DNA of 5,483 nt from Syntrophales bacterium (GTDB lineage: Bacteria; Desulfobacterota; Syntrophia; Syntrophales; UBA2210), in contig JAQUQY010000107.1 of assembly GCA_028715865.1 (NCBI GenBank), positions 1 to 5,483 of the forward strand, written 5' to 3'. Each line of letters begins with the position of its first letter. The first letter of the stretch is position 1. Below the pieces are notes generated by a model. That model did no database searches and was not told the DNA's origin. It was given only the letters and a program-made list of their open reading frames with translations. The position numbers and the translations under genes were made by a program. Below, piece after piece: positions 1 to 5,483 of the stretch.

Positions 1-428
1 TTAAAGGACATGTCACGGTATATCAAAGTTAAATCTCCGTAGACTCCGTCCCGCAGAAAGGGCCTGTGTGCGTATGGTTTTCCCGTTGCCAGAAGCAGGT
101 GACCGGATGAGATATAGCCAGGATCAATGTTGACGAGTCTCTTCCCATGCCTGGAAGAAGTTGTTTCTATTGTATTGGTAAATCGCTTTATCTCGGAAAG
201 CCCGTCGGGTGGCACAAGGGACTCGAAGGATACCATTCGCCGTTTCAGGCCAGATCCCATTTCCTCTGTATAGTAATCTGTGTAGTCAAAAGGCATAAAT
301 GCGCTTATATAATCAGCCTGTCCGAAAGCTTCGAACATCTTTCCGATTACTTCTGATATACGACTCTCTTCGGCGGATATGACGCTCGCCAGCAATTTGA
401 CGGGATCAGTATTTCGCGGAAAACTCAT
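1..428 (-). CDS. DUF4416 family protein, partial (C-terminus beyond the left edge)
   Basis: Reading the minus strand from the ATG at 426-428 gives 142 uninterrupted codons to the window edge with no stop, so the 3' end is missing. The N-terminus begins MSFPRNTDPVKLLASVIS. Later blocks are FDYTDYYTEEMGSGLKRR (residues 47-64), a VSFESLV stretch (66-72), EIKRFTN (79-85), LVNIDPGYIS (98-107) and DGVYGDLTLIYRD (127-139). These match my recollection of the DUF4416 family, whose members are roughly 175-190 residues, so about 35-45 residues should lie outside. The function of this family is not established, and no signal peptide or membrane segment is visible. The start is supported by GGTGATC 6 nt upstream of the ATG, an exact match to the extended Shine-Dalgarno complement, and by the family-like PxPVKL opening. 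It lies downstream of rfaE1 on the same strand after 167 nt, so co-transcription is possible but not shown. Confidence 0.82.
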   Translation of the reverse strand, partial: MSFPRNTDPVKLLASVISAEESRISEVIGKMFEAFGQADYISAFMPFDYTDYYTEEMGSGLKRRMVSFESLVPPDGLSEIKRFTNTIETTSSRHGKRLVNIDPGYISSGHLLLATGKPYAHRPFLRDGVYGDLTLIYRDMSF

Positions 429-595
429 TACGCGATCACCAGGGCGCCGATTGGTCGAATTACCTTTTGTCCGCCGGTCTCGGCTAAACAGAGATCGGGT
501 TGACTCCCCTATGCTTAATCACCCTTGCATGAAAAGCGTGAATGAAGGGAAATGTCCATCCCTATTCTGTCACAGCGGATGTGTTATTGCCTTCC
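429..595. other. intergenic gap between rfaE1 and the DUF4416 gene
   Basis: This 167-nt non-coding gap separates two minus-strand genes. I see no intrinsic terminator with a T-run and no convincing -35/-10 pair. The only structure is an imperfect hairpin: arm 474-481 (CCGGTCTC), 9-nt loop 482-490, arm 491-498 (GAGATCGG). On the minus strand this carries one A-C mismatch in 8 pairs. A 14-codon minus-strand ORF (515-559) is too short and unsupported to call. Confidence 0.5.
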
Positions 596-1579
596 TCATA
601 GAACACTGACCAGTTCCTTGCGAGTAACCGTAGCAGTTCCCACCTTTCCCACCACGATCCCGGCTGCGTGATTAGCAAGCACCGCCGCTTCTCTGTTTGA
701 AGCGCCGGCGGCGGTTGCCAGGGCAAAGGTTCCAATTACAGTGTCTCCCGCTCCGGTTACGTCGAACACTTCCTTACACACGGCAGGAATATCGATTATG
801 TCTCCATCATTTTCAAAAAGAGTCATTCCCTCCTCTCCCCGGGTAATAAGGAGGGACCTGAAACCGAAACTTTTAATAAGACGGTTGGCTCCGCTGACCA
901 GGTCGTCGCGGGAGTTTAATTCTCTGCCCAGTGCCTGGGATGCCTCTGCCTGGTTAGGCGTTATCAGGTCACAGTTTCGGTAGAGGGAAAAGCCGTTTTG
1001 TTTGGGGTCTATAAGCAGCGGTATCCCGGCTCCTTTGACAATTTTTCGGATCGAGTCCAGAAGAGCTTTCGATACAAGTCCTTTGTTGTAGTCTGATATG
1101 ACAACCGCGCCTATATCAGGCCCCACTGATTGAAGATAGCCTACAATCTTTTTTCTGTCTTCCGAGCTTACGGGATTTTTGTCCTCTTTGTCGAAACGAA
1201 CGACCTGCTGGCTGTGGGCTATGATCCTTGTTTTCACGCTCGTGGGTCTGTCAGGTTTAACCAGTATTCCTTCGGTTTGAACCTTCATTTCACTGAGCCG
1301 TTCGTTAATCCAGGTTCCCATTTCATCCCTGCCGGTTACTCCAGAGATATAAGCCCGGCCGTCCAGGGAAAAAATGTTGTTAAGAACGTTAGCCGCGCCC
1401 CCCAGCAGCAGGCTCTCCGATGTTACGCGAACGACAGGTACGGGAGCCTCCGGGGAAATACGTGAAACTTTTCCCCAGATGAAATGATCCACCATGATGT
1501 CGCCGATTACGAGAACCCGGGCTTCAGGAAAACGATCAATAATCTCGAAGGCTCTTTTTTTTGAAAGCATTTTTCTCAT
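596..1579 (-). CDS. rfaE1: D-glycero-beta-D-manno-heptose-7-phosphate kinase (stand-alone kinase domain)
   Basis: This is a cytoplasmic PfkB/ribokinase-family sugar kinase. It phosphorylates D-glycero-D-manno-heptose 7-phosphate at C1, a step towards ADP-heptose for the LPS inner core. The 327-residue length fits the kinase domain alone. Visible motifs in order are VLVIGDIMVDHFIWG (22-36), the SPEAPVPV segment (42-49), the sugar-site GGAANV (60-65), KTRIIAHSQQVVRFD (116-130), ISDYNKG (161-167), DPKQNGF (191-197) followed by LITPNQAEA (205-213), LLITRGEEG (243-251), and DVTGAGDT (273-280) with predicted catalytic Asp279. No nucleotidyltransferase domain follows the stop, so a separate partner (rfaE2/hldC type) must be encoded elsewhere. 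The ATG at 1579 has GGAGG about 14 nt upstream, which is long; Met4 (1570) is an alternative start with poorer upstream sequence. The gene is divergent from lysS. Confidence 0.95.
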   Translation of the reverse strand: MRKMLSKKRAFEIIDRFPEARVLVIGDIMVDHFIWGKVSRISPEAPVPVVRVTSESLLLGGAANVLNNIFSLDGRAYISGVTGRDEMGTWINERLSEMKVQTEGILVKPDRPTSVKTRIIAHSQQVVRFDKEDKNPVSSEDRKKIVGYLQSVGPDIGAVVISDYNKGLVSKALLDSIRKIVKGAGIPLLIDPKQNGFSLYRNCDLITPNQAEASQALGRELNSRDDLVSGANRLIKSFGFRSLLITRGEEGMTLFENDGDIIDIPAVCKEVFDVTGAGDTVIGTFALATAAGASNREAAVLANHAAGIVVGKVGTATVTRKELVSVL

Positions 1580-1646
1580 AACGCCTGTGAGATTCCTCCG
1601 GGCCTTTCCGTCATCGCGAAAAGCGTCCCGGGTACTTTGTACGGTA

Positions 1647-1668
1647 GCCGGCTAACCATCCAGCCGGC
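1647..1668. repeat. perfect GC-rich inverted repeat (7-bp stem, 8-nt loop) at the predicted rfaE1 transcript start
   Basis: GCCGGCT (1647-1653) and AGCCGGC (1662-1668) are exact reverse complements around AACCATCC. The repeat lies just downstream of the predicted rfaE1 -10 box, so it would form the extreme 5' end of the mRNA. No T-run follows on either strand, so it is not a standard terminator. It could be an operator or an mRNA-stabilising hairpin; its role is unknown. Confidence 0.5.
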
Positions 1669-1673
1669 AAGGA

Positions 1674-1702
1674 ATGCTAGTATCGGAGGGAGATTTTGTC
1701 AA
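1674..1702 (-). promoter_or_regulatory. predicted sigma70-type promoter for rfaE1
   Basis: On the minus strand, a perfect -35 TTGACA (1697-1702) is followed after exactly 17 nt by TAGCAT (1674-1679), which matches the -10 consensus at 4 of 6 positions, including the first two and last two. Transcription would start near 1667, giving a leader of about 88 nt before the rfaE1 ATG. It is the best promoter-like pair I found in the window. A second, weaker minus-strand pair exists upstream: TTGACG (1767-1772) and GATTAT with an 18-nt spacer. Confidence 0.55.
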
Positions 1703-1737
1703 TCCTTTTCTTAACTTCCTGCCTTCGGGGTCTTTTG

Positions 1738-1766
1738 TTGAGATAATCAAATAACTTGACTAAATT
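1738..1766 (+). promoter_or_regulatory. candidate sigma70-type promoter for lysS
   Basis: TTGAGA (1738-1743, 5 of 6 to consensus), a 17-nt spacer and TAAATT (1761-1766, 4 of 6) form a plausible promoter in an A+T-rich stretch. Transcription would begin near 1773, about 120 nt before the favoured lysS start. A nearby TTGACT (1756-1761) is a good -35 by itself but has no acceptable -10 at the right distance. Confidence 0.4.
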
Positions 1767-1772
1767 CGTCAA
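1756..1772. promoter_or_regulatory. inverted repeat TTGAC-N7-GTCAA overlapping the candidate lysS -10 and start site (possible operator)
   Basis: TTGAC (1756-1760) and GTCAA (1768-1772) are perfect reverse complements around TAAATTC. The repeat covers the candidate lysS -10 and ends next to its predicted start site. Read on the minus strand it also supplies the TTGACG of the weaker upstream rfaE1 pair. Its position would suit a repressor, but the regulator is unknown and a 5-bp half-site can arise by chance. Confidence 0.3.
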
Positions 1773-1893
1773 AACGGATAGGTAAGCCTCCTGTTACTTT
1801 CCCTTAAGGGACCGCTGAAGGCGGCGTGTTTAGCTGATTGGAATGAAAAAATCTGCCGCGGGGGATGGTGCTTTGGGTCGAGATAAAGGGGCT

Positions 1894-3384
1894 ATGGAAG
1901 ACAGCAGTGAACTACTGAGAAAAAAGAGGGAAAAGGCGAATGAACTGAAGGCCGCCGGTGTTGATCTTTATCCCAATGACATGAGGGTCGACCATACTGC
2001 GGGTGATCTGATTGACATCTACGGAGAGGCCAACGGTGAAACTCTGGAAAGACTCGGAGAAACCTTCAGGCTTGCCGGAAGAATAATGGCCCGGAGGGTC
2101 TTCGGAAAGGCCTCGTTCATTAGTATCCGGGACAGGAAGGGTGATATCCAGGTCTACATCAGGAAAGAAAAAATCGGAGACGAGCTTTATGGTTTGTTCA
2201 GGAAATTCGACATAGGTGATTTTATATTCATCAGCGGCAGTCTTTTCAGGACAAACACGGGCGAGCTTACCATCGACGCCGACACGGTCAGGCTTTTGTC
2301 TAAGTGCATGAGGCCGCTACCTGAAAAATGGCACGGCCTCACGGATATAGAAGCCAGGTACCGGCAGCGCTACCTGGACCTTATCATGAACCCTGCGGCA
2401 AAGGAGACATTTATAATTCGCAGCAGGATCATCCGCCTTATCAGGCAGTTTATGATGGAGCGGGATTTCCTGGAGGTTGAGACCCCCATGATGCATCCCA
2501 TAGCGGGGGGAGCCGCGGCCAAGCCCTTCAAGACTCATCACAACACCCTGGACATGGAACTCTACCTTCGCATCGCGCCGGAACTTTACCTCAAACGTCT
2601 CGTTGTGGGCGGCATGGAGCGGGTTTTTGAAATTAACCGAAGCTTCAGGAATGAAGGAATCTCCACTCTACACAACCCGGAATTCACCATGATGGAGTTC
2701 TATCTTGCCTATGCCACCTACGAGGACTTGATGGCCTTGACTGAGGAAATGATAAGCTTCGTGGCCCGTGATATATTCGGGACTCTCCAGTTTGTTTATC
2801 AGGGTGTCGACATAGATCTTTCCCCCCCCTGGCCCCGGATGACGGTGAAGGAAGCCATATCAGCCTTCGCGGGCATATCGCCGGAAAGGCTTGACTCGCA
2901 AGAGAGCGCCCTCAATGAGGCGCGTCGCCTGAATGCTCCAGTTACAGATGCGGATTCCACTGGAAAGATCGTAATGGCTATTTTTGAGGCTGTTGTTGAG
3001 GAAAAACTGATTCAACCAACGTTTATTACCCGTTATCCTGTAGAGGTTTCCCCCCTTTCCAGGAGAAGTTCCGACAACAGTGATTATGTCGACCGGTTTG
3101 AGCTCTTCATATACGGCAGGGAAATAGCAAACGCCTTTTCTGAGTTGAACGATCCCGATGACCAGAGAGAACGCTTTTTGCAGCAAGTAGCCGAGAAAGA
3201 ATCCGGTGACGAGGAAGCTCACGAAATGGATGAAGATTATATTACGGCCCTGGAATACGCCATGCCGCCTACCGCTGGGGAGGGAATCGGAATTGACAGG
3301 TTGGTCATGCTCTTTACTGATTCGCCTTCGATCAGGGACGTCATCCTTTTCCCTCACATGAGAACAAAAATTAAAAATGCCTGA
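1894..3384 (+). CDS. lysS: lysyl-tRNA synthetase, class II
   Basis: This cytoplasmic enzyme charges tRNA-Lys with lysine using ATP. From the ATG at 1894 it has 496 residues, normal for bacterial LysS. An OB-fold anticodon-binding domain spans about residues 57-135, with FRLAGRIMARRVFGKASF at its start. The class II catalytic core follows: RYRQRYLDL just before motif 1 (about 175-200), the HPIAGGAAAKPFKTHHN segment, motif 2 with FEINRSFRNEG and HNPEFTMMEFY (about 245-270), the lysine-site region GREIANAFSELNDP (408-421), and motif 3 with GEGIGIDRL (462-470) ending SPSIRDVILFPHMR. The core looks complete. The frame is open back to an ATG at 1843, which would add 17 residues (MKKSAAGDGALGRDKGA). 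I prefer 1894 because that extension is unlike the family, 1843 has no Shine-Dalgarno, and AAAGGGG precedes 1894, although closely. It heads the plus-strand cluster with lolC and lolD. Confidence 0.97.
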   Translation: MEDSSELLRKKREKANELKAAGVDLYPNDMRVDHTAGDLIDIYGEANGETLERLGETFRLAGRIMARRVFGKASFISIRDRKGDIQVYIRKEKIGDELYGLFRKFDIGDFIFISGSLFRTNTGELTIDADTVRLLSKCMRPLPEKWHGLTDIEARYRQRYLDLIMNPAAKETFIIRSRIIRLIRQFMMERDFLEVETPMMHPIAGGAAAKPFKTHHNTLDMELYLRIAPELYLKRLVVGGMERVFEINRSFRNEGISTLHNPEFTMMEFYLAYATYEDLMALTEEMISFVARDIFGTLQFVYQGVDIDLSPPWPRMTVKEAISAFAGISPERLDSQESALNEARRLNAPVTDADSTGKIVMAIFEAVVEEKLIQPTFITRYPVEVSPLSRRSSDNSDYVDRFELFIYGREIANAFSELNDPDDQRERFLQQVAEKESGDEEAHEMDEDYITALEYAMPPTAGEGIGIDRLVMLFTDSPSIRDVILFPHMRTKIKNA

Positions 3385-3534
3385 TCGATGTTTTTTCAGC
3401 AGAAATGGAAATTTTTATTCTGGTGAATGAATGCGCGATTGTTATGCAAGAAGGATTAATGCGCCGGTCTTCTTTTTGTCGAAACCGTCGGTCCCCCAGG
3501 GAAGCCTGACAGGTCTTTGAAGGTAAAAACCTCA
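3385..3534. other. intergenic gap between lysS and lolC
   Basis: This 150-nt gap has no clear intrinsic terminator: the best hairpins are CAGAA/TTCTG (3400-3422, 13-nt loop) and CAGG/CCTG (3497-3508), both weak and without a following T-run. No convincing promoter was found, so read-through from lysS into lolC is plausible. A 16-codon ORF with a good Shine-Dalgarno lies at 3459-3509. The lolC frame is open back to a TTG at 3517. Confidence 0.5.
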
Positions 3535-4797
3535 ATGGGTTATGAATTATTTGTCAGCATAAGGTATCTAAGGGCAAAAAGGAAGCAGACCTTTATTTCG
3601 ATTAATACTGTCATTTCCACGCTCGGTATTTTTCTTGGTGTGGCTGCCTTGATTATAGTTCTGTCCGTGATGGCAGGTTTTGAAACGGAACTCCGTAACA
3701 AGATCCTGGGTATCAATTCGCACGTTCTCCTCATGCGGCTTGACGGAAACATGGAACATTATCATCATGTAATGGACGAAATATCGGGCTTGGAAAGGGT
3801 TGTGGCCTCAACCCCCTTTGTTTACGGGCAGGCCATGGTAAGGAAAGGCAAACGTGTTACCGGCGTTGTGCTTCGCGGCATTGCCCCTGAAAGCGCTCTT
3901 TCTGTAATTAACGTAGGGAAAATGATAGAGGGGGATATGTCCTTTCTTGCCGATGATGATAATTGGGGGGACAGAACCGACTCTCCTCCCATTGTATTAG
4001 GCAAGGAACTGGCGGGAACCCTGGGAGCACGCTACGGTGATGAAGTTGAAGTTCTTCTCCCTATGGGGATTCCCACGCCCATGGGTAATATGCCGAGAAT
4101 TCAGAGGTTCTCAGTGGCTGGCGTTTTCGAGTCCGGTTTCTATGAATATGATTCGACGCTTATCTTCCTTTCGCTGGCAGACAGCAAACGATTTCTCAAC
4201 ACCGGCAACGCTGTCACAGGGATACAAATAAGAATAGATTCAATATACAAAGCCGGCGAGGTGGCTGAAGCCATCGAGGCCCGTCTCGGCTACCCATACT
4301 GGGCTCGAACCTGGATGGAAATGAACAGGAACCTCTTTGCCGCTTTGAAACTCGAACGTACGGTCATGTTCATCATTCTTAGCCTTATCGTCCTCGTGGC
4401 CGCCTTCAATATAATCATAACGCTGATTATGTCTGTGATGGAAAAAACGGGGGATATAGCGATCCTTAAATCCATGGGTGCCACCAGGGCGAGTATCATG
4501 AAGATTTTTATGATCCAGGGCCTCCTTGTGGGAGCAGTGGGAACTTTCCTCGGATGTGTGGCGGGAATAGTTGTTTCCCTGAATATTAAGCCGACGGTGG
4601 CTTTTATTGAAAGATTGTTCGGGATTACAGCTCTTCCTAACGACGTCTACTATTTAAGTTCCATTCCGTCACAGGTCAGCTATCCAAACGTGGCACTGAT
4701 CGTACTGGTCACGTTGGGGCTATGCTTTGCCGCGTCGATCTATCCCGCCTGGTCGGCATCCCGTCTCGATCCGGCCGAAGCTCTCCGGTACGAGTAG
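3535..4797 (+). CDS. lolC: lipoprotein-releasing ABC transporter permease, LolC/LolE family
   Basis: This inner-membrane subunit of the Lol complex extracts mature outer-membrane lipoproteins from the inner membrane and passes them to the periplasmic chaperone LolA. From the ATG at 3535 it has 420 residues. The N-terminus MGYELFVSIRYLRAKRKQTFISI is split by the first helix (about 24-48); a large periplasmic MacB-like domain follows (about 49-275), then three helices (about 276-302, 329-351, 386-408), the typical four-helix FtsX-type layout. The periplasmic domain contains PMGIPTPMGNMPRIQ followed by VAGVFESGFYEYD, in the region of the LolA-binding hook of LolC. After helix 2 comes MEKTGDIAILKSMGATR, the cytoplasmic coupling region that contacts LolD. 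The C-terminus YPAWSASRLDPAEALRYE is canonical. A TTG at 3517 would add six residues, but the family-like N-terminus and GAAGG at 3519-3523 favour 3535. Only one permease gene is seen; whether a separate LolE exists cannot be told here. Confidence 0.94.
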   Translation: MGYELFVSIRYLRAKRKQTFISINTVISTLGIFLGVAALIIVLSVMAGFETELRNKILGINSHVLLMRLDGNMEHYHHVMDEISGLERVVASTPFVYGQAMVRKGKRVTGVVLRGIAPESALSVINVGKMIEGDMSFLADDDNWGDRTDSPPIVLGKELAGTLGARYGDEVEVLLPMGIPTPMGNMPRIQRFSVAGVFESGFYEYDSTLIFLSLADSKRFLNTGNAVTGIQIRIDSIYKAGEVAEAIEARLGYPYWARTWMEMNRNLFAALKLERTVMFIILSLIVLVAAFNIIITLIMSVMEKTGDIAILKSMGATRASIMKIFMIQGLLVGAVGTFLGCVAGIVVSLNIKPTVAFIERLFGITALPNDVYYLSSIPSQVSYPNVALIVLVTLGLCFAASIYPAWSASRLDPAEALRYE

Positions 4798-4806
4798 GTT
4801 GCGGCA

Positions 4807-5475
4807 ATGCTGGCATTAAAAAATATCACACGGACTTTCATGAAGGACAGTATCGCCGTGGAGGTATTGAAAGGGATCGATCTTGAAATTGCCTCGGGTG
4901 AGAGCATGGCTGTGCTGGGGGTGTCGGGATCAGGGAAGACCACTCTGCTCCAGATAATAGGCCTTCTCGATCACCCCTCGAGCGGATCGGTGCATTACGA
5001 AGGCATAGACGTCTTCGCGGGGGATGAAAAAACGCGGGCCAGGTTCAGGAACAGAAAGATAGGGTTCGTTTTTCAATTTCATCACCTTCTTCCCGAGTTC
5101 ACGGCGCTGGAGAATGCGATGATGCCGGCCTTCATAGCCGGCATACCTCGAAGAGAGGCTCTAGGCAAGGCAGAGATTGCCTTGACTGAGGTTGGACTTG
5201 GTGATAGGTTATCGCACAAACCGGGAGAATTGTCCGGGGGGGAGCAGCAACGAGTGGCCGTGGCCAGGGCGGTAATAATGGAGCCTGCTATTCTTCTCGC
5301 CGATGAACCAACTGGAAATCTTGACGCGGCAACGGGGCGGAACATCATCGATTTGCTGCTTAATCTCAACAGGGAACGCGGAACAACGCTGGTTGTCGTG
5401 ACTCATAATACTCACATGGCAGATCGTATGTCTCGAACTTTAAGCCTGAAGGACGGTACGCTGCATGACAAATAA
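4807..5475 (+). CDS. lolD: lipoprotein-releasing system ATP-binding protein LolD
   Basis: This cytoplasmic ABC ATPase powers the LolC-type permease. Its 222 residues are normal for LolD. All nucleotide-binding motifs are intact: Walker A GVSGSGKTT (38-46), the Q-loop in FVFQFHHLLPEFTALENAMMP (Gln90), signature LSGGEQQRVAVARA (142-155), Walker B ILLADEP (162-168, Asp166 and Glu167), D-loop NLDAATG (171-177) and H-loop His200 in VVTHN. The FHHLLPEFTALENAMMP stretch is typical of LolD and helps separate it from the related MacB and FtsE ATPases, as does the adjacent lolC. The ATG lies 9 nt after the lolC stop, with an AGGT overlapping that stop as a weak ribosome-binding site, so translation coupled to lolC is likely. 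Confidence 0.95.
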   Translation: MLALKNITRTFMKDSIAVEVLKGIDLEIASGESMAVLGVSGSGKTTLLQIIGLLDHPSSGSVHYEGIDVFAGDEKTRARFRNRKIGFVFQFHHLLPEFTALENAMMPAFIAGIPRREALGKAEIALTEVGLGDRLSHKPGELSGGEQQRVAVARAVIMEPAILLADEPTGNLDAATGRNIIDLLLNLNRERGTTLVVVTHNTHMADRMSRTLSLKDGTLHDK

Positions 5476-5483
5476 TCATCTGA
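5465..5483 (+). CDS. possible 5' end of the next gene, overlapping the end of lolD
   Basis: An ATG at 5465 opens a frame (MTNNHL...) different from lolD and continues to the window edge without a stop. It overlaps the last 11 nt of lolD, a common arrangement in tight operons, and AAGGA (5449-5453) lies 11 nt upstream. Six codons are too few to identify a product. In related lineages bamA often follows lolD, but nothing visible here proves that. Confidence 0.3.

Larger units (their letters stand above)
1580..1893. other. divergent intergenic region between rfaE1 and lysS
   Basis: This region holds candidate promoters for both directions, the hairpin at 1647-1668, the inverted repeat at 1756-1772, a perfect 10-bp palindrome CCCTTAAGGG (1801-1810) and a small CCGC/GCGG hairpin (1812-1824). 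No RNA gene or riboswitch was recognised. The part from 1843 onward is open in the lysS frame but is judged more likely to be leader than coding sequence. Confidence 0.6.

Noticed and set aside
515..559. A 14-codon minus-strand ORF between rfaE1 and the DUF4416 gene
   Set aside because: It is very short, with no convincing ribosome-binding site at good spacing and no sign of conservation visible from one sequence.
147..609. Plus-strand open frames at 147-356 and 379-609
   Set aside because: The first lies opposite the well-supported DUF4416 reading frame, and the second covers its 5' end, the gap and the end of rfaE1. Their translations show no family resemblance.
1801..1824. CCCTTAAGGG palindrome and small CCGC/GCGG hairpin in the lysS leader, considered as a riboswitch or T-box
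   Set aside because: No T-box or lysine-riboswitch consensus elements are recognisable and the stems are too short. It is reported only as part of the intergenic region.
2860..3357. A 165-codon minus-strand open frame inside lysS
   Set aside because: It is antisense to the conserved catalytic core of lysS, including motif 3, and its translation has no recognisable domain. It is a shadow of the real gene.
3400..3422. Possible terminator after lysS (CAGAA/TTCTG hairpin)
   Set aside because: The stem is only 5 bp with a 13-nt loop and no T-run after it, so it is unlikely to stop transcription.

Overview
This is an ordinary chromosomal housekeeping segment from a Gram-negative bacterium. A stand-alone heptose-7-phosphate kinase for LPS inner-core synthesis and a Lol lipoprotein-sorting transporter both imply an outer membrane. 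The kinase is not fused to its nucleotidyltransferase partner, lysS is followed directly by lolC and lolD, and a DUF4416 protein is present. I read this combination as a deltaproteobacterium-type lineage (Desulfobacterota, Syntrophia-like or related). That placement is inferred from gene content and protein style, not from a phylogenetic marker. No mobile element, CRISPR array, tRNA or rRNA was seen.

Left half, minus strand: rfaE1 (596-1579) is followed, in the direction of transcription, by a 167-nt gap and then a DUF4416-family gene (1-428). The DUF4416 gene runs off the left edge, so its C-terminus is missing. A good sigma70-like promoter for this unit lies at 1674-1702 (TTGACA, 17-nt spacer, TAGCAT), with a 7-bp GC-rich hairpin at the predicted transcript start.

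Centre: the divergent intergenic region (1580-1893) separates rfaE1 from lysS. It carries a candidate promoter for each direction, and an inverted repeat TTGAC-N7-GTCAA overlaps the -10 and start of the lysS promoter.

Right half, plus strand: lysS (class II lysyl-tRNA synthetase, best start 1894), a 150-nt gap, lolC (lipoprotein-releasing permease, best start ATG 3535), lolD (ATPase, 9 nt after lolC), and possibly the first codons of another gene overlapping the end of lolD. LolC and LolD would form the inner-membrane complex that extracts lipoproteins and hands them to LolA. Together with the heptose kinase, most of the window therefore serves outer-membrane construction, with lysS as the translation gene at the head of the plus-strand cluster.

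I found no convincing new biological system. The points worth a second look are small: the uncharacterised DUF4416 protein, possible regulatory palindromes in the divergent promoter region, a short arginine-rich leader ORF before lolC, and the question whether a single LolC-type protein forms the whole permease.
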